64,000 bases of DNA from Dickeya undicola (lineage in GTDB: Bacteria > Pseudomonadota > Gammaproteobacteria > Enterobacterales > Enterobacteriaceae), in assembly GCF_000784735.1 (NCBI RefSeq), contig NZ_JSYG01000022.1, forward strand, positions 150,415 to 214,414, written 5' to 3'. Under the pieces are notes generated by a model, which was given only the letters and a program-made list of their open reading frames with translations, searched no databases and was not told the DNA's origin. Below are positions 27,096-34,254 of this stretch, in pieces; positions within the stretch are counted from its first letter, which is position 1, and each line of letters opens with the position of its first letter. Made by a program: the position numbers and the translations under genes.

Positions 27096-27614
27096 TTACG
27101 CTTCGATCGGCGCGCGCCAGTCGTCAGAGCCGGAAGTCCCGGCCACGGTGTGTTCCCAGTCGATCTTGCGGTACGCCAGCGACACTTCGATCAGCTGGGT
27201 GTAATCCTGCTTGGACGGGTCCTGGCAATGCGGCATCTGGTTGTTGATGTCGACAATGGTGGCGTCGGTCAGTTTGGTGGTGAAGAAGTGCTCCTGCTTG
27301 CCTTCGACAGAGGTGCGGTACCACTTCAGGGTCACGGTCGGCAGCATTTCGCCGGAGGCCAGCGCGTTATACAGCAGCGGGACGGCTTTGTTCAGCGCGA
27401 CGGTGAACTTGAACGGCTTGTGTACGCGCTGACCGGCAGGCTGGCCGGACTGCGGGTCGGTCGGGACGGTGACGATGTGTTTGAATTCCTGCACCAGCAT
27501 CTCGTCTTCGTGACCCTGCACGTAGATGTTACCGACGGAGTCGGAAGTAAAGGCACCGGCGGTGATATTGCCCTGAGTTTTACCTTCGATGCTGATATAA
27601 CATGGGGTTGGCAT
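27096..27614 (-). CDS. hcp: Hcp, type VI secretion tube protein
   Basis: 172 residues from ATG 27614, preceded by AAGGAG. MPTPCYISIEGKTQGNITAG, then SVGNIYVQGHEDEMLVQEFK and KWYRTSVEGKQEHFFTTKLT are hallmark Hcp segments; length is standard. Hcp hexamers stack into the inner tube and can chaperone small cargo. A sigma-54 promoter lies about 50 bp upstream (27664-27681). No other structural T6SS genes (tssBC, tssJKLM) are in the window, so this is an orphan hcp-vgrG island that depends on a main cluster elsewhere. Confidence 0.95.
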   Translation of the reverse strand: MPTPCYISIEGKTQGNITAGAFTSDSVGNIYVQGHEDEMLVQEFKHIVTVPTDPQSGQPAGQRVHKPFKFTVALNKAVPLLYNALASGEMLPTVTLKWYRTSVEGKQEHFFTTKLTDATIVDINNQMPHCQDPSKQDYTQLIEVSLAYRKIDWEHTVAGTSGSDDWRAPIEA

Positions 27615-27663
27615 AGTCTTGCTCCTTGTTGTTGAACGATTAGATGTGACTTCACTGTTCATA

Positions 27664-27681
27664 AAGCAATGACTATGCCAA
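27664..27681 (-). promoter_or_regulatory. Sigma-54 promoter of hcp
   Basis: On the minus strand the sequence reads TTGGCATAGTCATTGCTT, matching the sigma-54 consensus TGGCA(C)-N5-TTGC with GG and GC spaced exactly for -24/-12. Transcription would start near 27655, giving a leader of about 40 nt before the hcp ATG. Confidence 0.8.
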
Positions 27682-27741
27682 CTTTTATTGCATTGTTTTT
27701 AAAGGGAAAAATAATATCGTCATTTTCCCTAAGTCAAATTT

Positions 27742-27831
27742 GAGCAAAAAATTGCGCAGACCTCCCGAAAAAACGGCATCCATTGCGCAAACAGGGATTT
27801 ATGCTGGAAAGTGAGCAAGAAGTTGCGCAGA
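27742..27831. promoter_or_regulatory. Candidate enhancer-binding-protein sites upstream of hcp
   Basis: GAGCAAAAAATTGCGCAGA (27742-27760) recurs with two changes as GAGCAAGAAGTTGCGCAGA (27813-27831). Each is a near-dyad (GAGCAA-N4-TTGCGC). A further TTGCGCAA lies between them at 27783-27790. They sit about 95 and 165 bp upstream of the predicted sigma-54 start, the usual distance for binding sites of activators such as VasH. Confidence 0.6.
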
Positions 27832-28537
27832 TTTTGTATTTATTCTGTTGGTGGTTGTTTTGTGAGCGTTAGATGCCTATTTTTATGTGACAACTATCAC
27901 GTAATGTGTTCTGTGCGACCGCGGCGCTCTGACGGAGGGATAGGCTTGGGGCGAGGCAGGCAGGATGAAAAGTGAACTACAGACCAATGGTCCCCAATGC
28001 TGCGGCAGGGTGTTAACCACACCCGAGATTTTCAACTGCCATGGCGAAATCATGGCGCGAAATGCTCGTAACGGTGAGGCGGTAAAATTGCAGACGTGAA
28101 AAATGAAACTGCGTGGTATCTTTCTGAAAACCGTCCATGACCTAAATTCGGCAATCCGCTATAATGAAATCTGATTGACAATTAGCCTGAAAACGTCGAC
28201 GCCCCGCAAATTGCTCCATCTTCCGCGTCAGCCAAAGATGTATGCGTTTGACGGTAAAAGCGACGGTATCGGCCCCAGATCAATCACCATCAAACCCTTT
28301 AAACATGCGGGTTGCGAAGTCTGTTGATAATCGAGTGGGAATAAGTTTTTAGCATCCACTGAGTTCCACTAACGTCTAAAATCGCCAGTAAAGTCATGTG
28401 CTTTCTGGCGATTTTTGTTTTCTGACGTCTATCAAAAGCTACGCAATTCCAGCCATTTTTACGGTGGTTGTTCACGGTAAAAAAGAATCGGCAGAGGAAG
28501 GGGCGGTATGTTAGCGGAGATGAAGAACTGGGGTTAA
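27832..28537. other. Long intergenic stretch, about 700 bp, decayed DNA
   Basis: No intact gene. The right part contains the hairpin at 28378-28420 and leads into an integrase remnant. The left part shows no recognisable protein in any frame and may be eroded mobile-element DNA. Confidence 0.45.
28378..28420 (+). terminator. Terminator-like hairpin
   Basis: AAAATCGCCAG (28378-28388) pairs perfectly with CTGGCGATTTT (28405-28415) and is followed by further T residues. No intact plus-strand gene ends just before it; it may have served a gene now lost. Confidence 0.6.
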
Positions 28538-28840
28538 AATGACTACCGTGACAGCTTTACCATCGGCTCGCTTATGAATGTGGTGAATAGCACTATCCAA
28601 TCGGTGCAAAAGCAAGGGCTGTCGCTAAGGGATTTCACCATCCATGATCTGCGCTGCACCGCCGCCTCCACATATCTACAATGAAGCCGGATCTAATACG
28701 GACTAGATTGAAAAAGCCTTGCCCACGAATAGCGCGGCGTTCGGGCGGTTTACAACAAGGCGGAGTACATCGAGCAACGCCGGAAAATATTGCAGGATTG
28801 GGCGGATATGGTTGATGGGTGGATTGTGAACGAAAAGTAA
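28538..28840 (+). pseudogene. Decayed P4-type tyrosine integrase, C-terminal part
   Basis: One frame from 28538 reads NDYRDSFTIGSLMNVVNSTI and then LRDFTIHDLRCTAASTYL before a stop. HDLR with TAAS is the HxxR box of tyrosine recombinases. A second frame continues NEAGSNTD-stop-IEKAL, and a third from 28721 reads AHE-stop-RGVRAVYNKAEYIEQRRK and on to a TAA at 28840; these are the family's closing blocks. At least two frameshifts and three in-frame stops make it dead. It marks an old integration event. Confidence 0.8.
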
Positions 28841-28977
28841 GTATGTGATGACCGAGTCTATTTGGGGTGTAATTTGAGGTAGCATTTCAGAGAAAAAATT
28901 ATTTATTCTTTAAAATCAGATCAGTAGTTAAGTTATACAACTATTGATCTGATTTCTATATTAATTCATAGAGGTTA

Positions 28978-30465
28978 TTAGCGAAAACTGCTTTTTTTTC
29001 GTTGTTCAGCAGCATATGAGTGGAAGGTCGGGTGAATTTGCCAAGAATATTGTTGTAATTCATTAAACTTGGCCATGTCAACAAGTTTAGGGTAATCATT
29101 ATAGTTGAAATGGGTATATTCGTCCAATGAGTCTAATCTAGGATTGATAAAACATGCCATATGAAGCAATCGAAGCAATTCTATAGCAAATTCATTTGTG
29201 GGTTGCATTGCAATTCCATCAATTTGCGTTGCTCTTCTGCTTGGTGTTTTTTTTAGCAATTCAATAACCTCCTTAAATGAATATGTATTTTTTTCTGTTA
29301 AATCGTCAATGGTTTCTTTAATTTGTGGACAAATTTGACCGTATTCGTCAACAATATTATCTATTCTTTGTGCCCCATATTCGTAAAGAATTGCATGGGC
29401 TTGAGAGTCTCCTATAACATTACTTCCTGAAGATTTTGCTTCAGAAATTAACATTTGGACAGCTTTAACTAAATCTCGTGGACGATGGCGAGATAGTTTC
29501 GCAAGCCATTGATCCCAGTTTCTACGCTCACCTTTCAATCCAGGTAGAGTAATGTTTTTTTGTTGAAAAAAAGTCTTTTGGCCTTGTTGTGAGTTTGCAT
29601 CTTGAGCAGCAAGATCGACTCTACGATTGAAGATTTTACGTAGTTCCTCTTCACTAAATTTTAACTCATTAATTTGTCCAATTTTATCTTTACGCTCGGT
29701 TCCATGTTTATGTGTTTTGGTCATTAAATGCCAAATATCAGTTCTTACTGAAATAACGCATTTGAGAGCACTAATATCTTCAGATAACTCAATTATTGCA
29801 GCAATGATAGCCCAACATGCGCCATAATCGAAGAGCCCTTTTGAATTTTTTGCTCCAGCTTCGTCAATATCGTCTATAAATAGCCATAAAGTTTTATTTC
29901 TTTCTAATAGGTATTTGTTGACTATATTCGTTAAATTGTTTTTACCTAGCTCTCTTCCTTGAGCATCAAGAAGTGCTTTTGCTACTTTTCCACCATATGG
30001 GGTAACTTCAGATAATAGTTTTGAGAATTTAGATATTAAATCTGGTTTCGAAAAGCCTTCATTAATAGCAAGTTTTTGTAGGGCAACAACATCTGAATTA
30101 ATTGCAATTTCATTTTCATTAGAGAACTTGCCAATTATTCCAGAAATTGAACGCAATATCTGCCCATATGCAATGCTTTTTCTATCTGCAAGAGTTTTTT
30201 TGTCTAAAATAGGATCGCACTCTAGATCATTAGGTGTAATGAGTAAAGATAATTCATTGTTTTCTAAATATGCTTCATGTAAAACACTAACGAATATAGA
30301 CTTACCAACCCCCTTATTTCCTAGAAGAATTACACTTGAGTGGAAATCGAAGCTCATCAGAGAATCCATATTGGCTGGAGGAACAAAAACTTCTCCCCGT
30401 ATGTCTTTTTCCGATTCTGCGCTTCCGCCTTTAAAATATTTAATTAGATTGGGTAAATATGGCAT
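28978..30465 (-). CDS. P-loop ATPase, Sll1717/KAP-like family
   Basis: 495 residues. Walker A LLGNKGVGKS lies near residues 47-56 and Walker B LWLFIDDIDEA near 193-203, followed by a sensor-like CVISVRTDIWHLM. The arrangement, with FSEEELRKIFNRRVDLAAQD and SRHRPRDLVKAVQMLISEAK later, resembles the Sll1717 family of STAND/KAP-type ATPases. No nuclease, membrane or sensor domain is fused. It is AT-rich, stands alone on the minus strand, and is followed upstream by two XRE regulators. Relatives are often found in variable islands, and a defence role is possible but not shown. Confidence 0.7.
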   Translation of the reverse strand: MPYLPNLIKYFKGGSAESEKDIRGEVFVPPANMDSLMSFDFHSSVILLGNKGVGKSIFVSVLHEAYLENNELSLLITPNDLECDPILDKKTLADRKSIAYGQILRSISGIIGKFSNENEIAINSDVVALQKLAINEGFSKPDLISKFSKLLSEVTPYGGKVAKALLDAQGRELGKNNLTNIVNKYLLERNKTLWLFIDDIDEAGAKNSKGLFDYGACWAIIAAIIELSEDISALKCVISVRTDIWHLMTKTHKHGTERKDKIGQINELKFSEEELRKIFNRRVDLAAQDANSQQGQKTFFQQKNITLPGLKGERRNWDQWLAKLSRHRPRDLVKAVQMLISEAKSSGSNVIGDSQAHAILYEYGAQRIDNIVDEYGQICPQIKETIDDLTEKNTYSFKEVIELLKKTPSRRATQIDGIAMQPTNEFAIELLRLLHMACFINPRLDSLDEYTHFNYNDYPKLVDMAKFNELQQYSWQIHPTFHSYAAEQRKKSSFR

Positions 30466-30495
30466 AGTAATTTTACCTCTTTATATTAAAGGTTT

Positions 30496-30714
30496 TTAGA
30501 GATTAAATAAAAATTTTAATTCGATTCCCAACCCGTCAGCAATAACCCCAATCACTTCCAGCGTCGGATTTCTAACCCCTCGCTCAATCCCACTGATATA
30601 GGTGCGATCTAAACCGCACTTGTCAGCGAAAGCCTCTTGGGAGAGTCCAGCCTGTAAGCGAAGTGTTTTTACGCGTTGTCCAAAACGGACGGTGATGTTT
30701 TTTGCATTCTCCAT
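30496..30714 (-). CDS. XRE-family regulator, copy A of a tandem pair
   Basis: From ATG 30714 the protein has 72 residues: MENAKNITVRFGQRVKTLRL, then GLSQEAFADKCGLDRTYISG and IERGVRNPTLEVIGVIADGL, a complete single HTH_XRE domain. An in-frame start at 30765 would add 17 residues, but the shorter form aligns with its neighbour's start. About three quarters of its residues equal those of copy B at 30807-31037. It may share an mRNA with the ATPase gene, whose start lies 31 bp downstream. Confidence 0.85.
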   Translation of the reverse strand: MENAKNITVRFGQRVKTLRLQAGLSQEAFADKCGLDRTYISGIERGVRNPTLEVIGVIADGLGIELKFLFNL

Positions 30715-30806
30715 GCAGATAAGCATTATCTCTCGTTGCTTATCAGACCACGGACGATGAGTCACATATGTGCTATTTCGTTGACTTAATCGATTAGGCT
30801 CAAAAA

Positions 30807-31037
30807 TCAGGCTGGATCGTGGAATGCAAACAGCGTGGGTAGATCGGTATGTAATCCGGTTGCAAGGATATAAAGCACTTCCAGTGTTGGGTTTCTCATC
30901 CCTCGCTCAATGCCGCTGATATAAGTACGATCCAGCCCACACTTTTCCGCAAAGGCTTCCTGAGATAGCCCCGCCTGCAATCTGAGCGCCTTAACGCGTT
31001 GTCCTAACAGGACTTTGATCGAATCGGATGTTTTCAT
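30807..31037 (-). CDS. XRE-family regulator, copy B of a tandem pair
   Basis: 76 residues: MKTSDSIKVLLGQRVKALRL, GLSQEAFAEKCGLDRTYISG and IERGMRNPTLEVLYILATGL. It is one HTH_XRE domain with a short tail. The gene faces away from the Ner-like gene at 31143, with dyads at 31075-31085 and 31113-31125 between them. Copies A and B arose by tandem duplication that included leader DNA (TGCTTATCAG followed by CCACGGAC occurs before both starts). Confidence 0.87.
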   Translation of the reverse strand: MKTSDSIKVLLGQRVKALRLQAGLSQEAFAEKCGLDRTYISGIERGMRNPTLEVLYILATGLHTDLPTLFAFHDPA

Positions 31038-31074
31038 GTGACAAGCATTCGATTTTGATGCTTATCAGTCCACG

Positions 31075-31125
31075 GACTATTAGTCACAATTAACGGTTTT
31101 TGTGTTAGGATGTGACTTATAGTCA
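31075..31125. promoter_or_regulatory. Dyad operators between XRE copy B and the Ner-like gene
   Basis: GACTA-T-TAGTC (31075-31085) and TGACT-TAT-AGTCA (31113-31125) share the half-site TGACT/GACTA. The second overlaps a TATAGT -10-like box (31118-31123) for the rightward Ner-like gene. Binding by the XRE protein would therefore block that promoter; this is inference from position. Confidence 0.6.
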
Positions 31126-31142
31126 ACAGTGAAGGAGGTCGT

Positions 31143-31388
31143 ATGGAGCAACATGACTGGCATCCTGCGGATATCATTGCAGGTTTAAGGAAGAGGGGAA
31201 CAACGCTGGCGGCGGTTTCGAGAGAAGCGGGGCTAGCCTCGTCTACGTTGGCAAATACGCTGGTGCGGCATTGGCCTAAAGGCGAGCGTTTGATCGCCAA
31301 CGCGTTGAATAAACGTCCCGAAGAAATCTGGCCTTCAAGGTATCATTACCCCAAGCGCGCACCGAGTGGGGAAGGTCAGTCAGAGTGA
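31143..31388 (+). CDS. Ner/Nlp-family DNA-binding regulator, 81 aa
   Basis: MEQHDWHPADIIAGLRKRGT, then LANTLVRHWPKGERLIANAL and EEIWPSRYHYPKR give a complete Ner/Nlp domain, clearly paralogous to the protein at 5299-5604 (same DWHxADIIAGL and PWPKGE/HWPKGE cores). GGAGG lies six bases before ATG 31143. It is divergent from XRE copy B, so this end of the island repeats the regulator pair seen near 5 kb. Confidence 0.85.
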   Translation: MEQHDWHPADIIAGLRKRGTTLAAVSREAGLASSTLANTLVRHWPKGERLIANALNKRPEEIWPSRYHYPKRAPSGEGQSE

Positions 31389-31834
31389 AGGCGACTTGCT
31401 AGATAAAATTTACACAGATTTTTATGCCGTAATGAGAGGCTTTCCAGGCTCCTGAGCGAATTTTTATAGAACGGAAATCGCTCAGGAGCCAGCAAGCGCA
31501 ATGCGTTAGCCTCTTGATACCCGAAGGCTATCGCCGAGTCAGTGCATTGTGTCTTTCTCACTCTGCTGAGGTAAGCCGCATCCACGTTACCACGGCCAAA
31601 GGTAACTGTGTTCTTAACGTTTGTGAGGTCGCCCAGTGCGATTTGCAATCTGATAGGTGCTTTCTGCGCTAATGATCATCCATTAACGAGAATTAAGGTA
31701 ACGACCATGTAGTCTCCCAGACCGTATATAGCCTTTATTCAGGATATTCCTGCGCTTTACATACTGCCTGATGTAAGCCTGGTGTAGAGTTACACATTGA
31801 TAAACTCACGGCTTTCCTTCAATGAGTCAACTTT
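31389..31834. other. Intergenic stretch, about 450 bp
   Basis: Contains a 13-bp perfect inverted repeat (31447-31459 with 31478-31490) and the upstream control region of the next LysR gene. Small frames here show no recognisable protein. Confidence 0.4.
31447..31490. repeat. Perfect 13-bp inverted repeat
   Basis: GGCTCCTGAGCGA and TCGCTCAGGAGCC flank an 18-nt AT-rich spacer. There is no T run directly after it on the plus strand, so a terminator is not certain. It could be the end of an eroded mobile element. Confidence 0.6.
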
Positions 31835-32764
31835 ATGGCTACCTTATTTTCAGCGGAATCCTTGCGGGGGATTACCAACTTTGTGATTGCGGCACAGTCC
31901 CGTAGCTTTACTGAAGCTGCCGAACACCTGGGCATTACCAAATCTGCGGTAGGAAAAAGTATCGCCCGGCTTGAAGAAAGACTGGGGACTCAGCTTTTCC
32001 ACCGTTCCACGCGCAAGCTGAGCCTGACGAGTGACGGAGAGGCTTATCTGAAAAGTTGCCTGTCGGCACTGGATATTCTGGACTCAGCTGAACACGCGCT
32101 GTGCAGAAAGCAGGAAGTACCGGCGGGTTCGGTGCGTATAGACATGCCAGCCTCATTTGGCCGAAATCTGATGATGCCGGTGCTGCTGGATGTTCTGGCC
32201 CGCTATCCAGCTCTGCGGCTCATTCTTACTTTTAACGATCGGCTGATTGACCCGGTAGAGGAGGGGATTGACCTGATTCTGCGCCTGGGCGAACTGCAAA
32301 GTACCGATGAACTGGTTGCCCGGCGTCTCAGTAGACAGCGGCTCATTTTGTGCGCCGCGCCTGCCTACCTTGAACGTTACGGGGAGCCTGCCGATGTGGC
32401 GTCTCTGAAAAAGCATCATTGTATTATGGGATATCGGCGGGGCGCGCCGTTAGCCTGGCGTTTCAGAGGGGAAGACCAGCGGGAAATTCGTTTTGTGTCA
32501 GCCACGGCCCATGAGATCAGCGACGGGGATGCGAAACTTCAGGCCTGTCTGGCTGGCGCGGGGATAGCTCAGTTCCCGGAGGCGATGGTTATCCAAGCTC
32601 TTGAGCGGGGCCTTCTTGTTCCCCTTTTGGCTGAATACACTCCCGAGCCTGTCGAACTGAATATCGTCTGGCCCAGAACAAAACACCTCTTTCCAAAAAT
32701 ACGGCTTATCGTCGATGAGCTACTGAAACACGCGGAAGGTGGACACTTCGGATCGCTAAGGTAG
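31835..32764 (+). CDS. LysR-type regulator (CrgA-like subgroup)
   Basis: 309 residues. NFVIAAQSRSFTEAAEHLGI with SAVGKSIARLEERLGTQLFH and RSTRKLSLTSDGEAYL are the HTH and linker; the effector domain (VRIDMPASFGRNLMMPVLLD, then LILRLGELQSTDELVARRLS) belongs to the CrgA-like branch. It is transcribed toward an MFS exporter 158 bp downstream and probably regulates it. Codon use looks chromosomal. Confidence 0.88.
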   Translation: MATLFSAESLRGITNFVIAAQSRSFTEAAEHLGITKSAVGKSIARLEERLGTQLFHRSTRKLSLTSDGEAYLKSCLSALDILDSAEHALCRKQEVPAGSVRIDMPASFGRNLMMPVLLDVLARYPALRLILTFNDRLIDPVEEGIDLILRLGELQSTDELVARRLSRQRLILCAAPAYLERYGEPADVASLKKHHCIMGYRRGAPLAWRFRGEDQREIRFVSATAHEISDGDAKLQACLAGAGIAQFPEAMVIQALERGLLVPLLAEYTPEPVELNIVWPRTKHLFPKIRLIVDELLKHAEGGHFGSLR

Positions 32765-32839
32765 AAATTATATCTACGCTCAGGCGATTTTGAGGGTGTT
32801 TATCGCCTTTACATAAACTTCTACTCTGTATTTCCGTTT

Positions 32840-32904
32840 CTGCTTGCACCGATACGCAGGTTTACCGGTATGTCCCCCTGCGTGCCGGTGCAGGCAGTTT
32901 TTTT
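32840..32904 (+). terminator. Strong hairpin with T run just before the MFS start (possible attenuator)
   Basis: CTGCTTGCACCG (32840-32851) pairs with CGGTGCAGGCAG (32886-32897) with one mismatch; inside it ACGCAGG (32854-32860) pairs with CCTGCGT (32877-32883). Seven T residues follow (32898-32904). The MFS ATG is only 18 bp further on. Confidence 0.75.
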
Positions 32905-32922
32905 CTGAACAGGATATGTGTT

Positions 32923-34092
32923 ATGCCATTAGCGCTTCTGGCGCTGGCGATAGGTGCATTCGGTATTGGAACCACCGAATTCATTATTGCTGGCCTTCTC
33001 CCCGTTATCGCCAACGAATTTAGCGTCAGTATTCCCGTTGCGGGCAATCTGGCAACCGCTTATGCGTTGGGGGTGTTTGTTTTCGCCCCGGCGCTGATTG
33101 TTTTGGGAGCTAACGTCCCGCGAAAAGCCATGCTCGTTTTTCTGATGTTGCTGTTTGTCACGGGTAACCTCATCACCGCCTTTGCCCCTTCCATGAGCAT
33201 GGCGATTCTGGGCCGAATCATCACCTCTATGACGCACGGTGCCTTCTTTGGTATTGGCTCCATCATCGCCGCAGACATGGTTGCGCCCTCTAAACGTGTC
33301 AGGGCCATCGCATTTATGTTTATGGGGCTGACGCTGGCTAACCTGATAGGCGTACCTGCCGGGACGTGGATTGGGCAGCACATTTCATGGCGTGATTCCT
33401 TTATGGTTATTGCTGTTATCGGGGTCATCACGGCGATCAGCGTGATGATGCTGATTCCGCATCAGCCCCGGCCGGAGAATCAGAACTTTGCTCAGGAGTT
33501 TTATGCCTTTCGTAACGTCAACGTACTGCTGGCAATGGGGATCACCATTTTCGGACCGGGTGCTTTTTTCACCTCGATAACCTACATCGCGCCGATGATG
33601 ACCGAGCTGGCCGGATACCGTGAAAGCAACCTGGCCTGGCTGATGCTGCTTTTCGGTTTGGGGCTGTTTGTCGGCAACCAACTGGGCGGGCGATATGCCG
33701 ATCGCGCCTTGATGCCCATGCTTTATGTCACGCTGGCGGCGCAGGCGGTGGTGCTGGCGATTTTTAATTTCAGCGTTCACAGCCAGGTAATCTCTGCTGT
33801 CTGTATCTTTCTGATGGCGGCTTTCGGGTTCGCGACCGTTTCACCTATCCAGAAACTGGTTATGGATAAAGCCCGAGCGGCCGGTGCACCGACGCTCGCC
33901 TCCGCCGTCAATATTGGGCTTTTCAACCTTGGGAACGCCGTTGGTGCGTGGCTTGGCGGAGCCGTTATCACCGCCGGTTTTGGTTTGCAGTCGCCGAACT
34001 GGGCCGGTGCGGTGCTGTCTGCCATCGCGCTTATCCTGGCCGTTTTATCCGGCCTGACGGATAAAACAGGCCATACAGCCGAGCAGTACTGA
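32923..34092 (+). CDS. MFS exporter of the AraJ/YdhP (DHA1) type
   Basis: 389 residues with about twelve hydrophobic helices. ALAIGAFGIGTTEFIIAGLL at the N-terminus and GRIITSMTHGAFFGIGSIIA at helix 4 are characteristic of the AraJ/YdhP-like drug and sugar exporters. ACAGGAT precedes the ATG at a suitable distance. Follows a LysR gene in the same direction. Substrate cannot be told from sequence. A terminator-type hairpin right in front of the gene implies control of read-through. Confidence 0.9.
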   Translation: MPLALLALAIGAFGIGTTEFIIAGLLPVIANEFSVSIPVAGNLATAYALGVFVFAPALIVLGANVPRKAMLVFLMLLFVTGNLITAFAPSMSMAILGRIITSMTHGAFFGIGSIIAADMVAPSKRVRAIAFMFMGLTLANLIGVPAGTWIGQHISWRDSFMVIAVIGVITAISVMMLIPHQPRPENQNFAQEFYAFRNVNVLLAMGITIFGPGAFFTSITYIAPMMTELAGYRESNLAWLMLLFGLGLFVGNQLGGRYADRALMPMLYVTLAAQAVVLAIFNFSVHSQVISAVCIFLMAAFGFATVSPIQKLVMDKARAAGAPTLASAVNIGLFNLGNAVGAWLGGAVITAGFGLQSPNWAGAVLSAIALILAVLSGLTDKTGHTAEQY

Positions 34093-34104
34093 AAACGCTG
34101 ACTC

Positions 34105-34172
34105 TGGCGCGGATTGACGAATATTGGCGCGCATTGCATGTCACCTGGCGCGGATGGCGAGTGTCCTGGCGC
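34105..34172. repeat. Four phased TGGCGC repeats, about 21-bp period
   Basis: TGGCGC occurs at 34105, 34125, 34146 and 34167, mostly followed by GGAT, GCAT or GTAT, so the units are degenerate copies of a 20-21-bp sequence. A fifth TGGCGC is at 34224. The array fills the gap between the MFS gene and the reductase gene. Confidence 0.7.
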
Positions 34173-34254
34173 GTATGACAGGAGAGAATGTCCTCAGCGT
34201 TTGCTGACTGACACGCGGCCATCTGGCGCTGCATCAAACTATGAGGAATGCATC

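Noticed and set aside
34105..34229. Regular repeats considered as a CRISPR array
   Set aside because: Units are only about 21 bp with no distinct spacers and no cas genes nearby.
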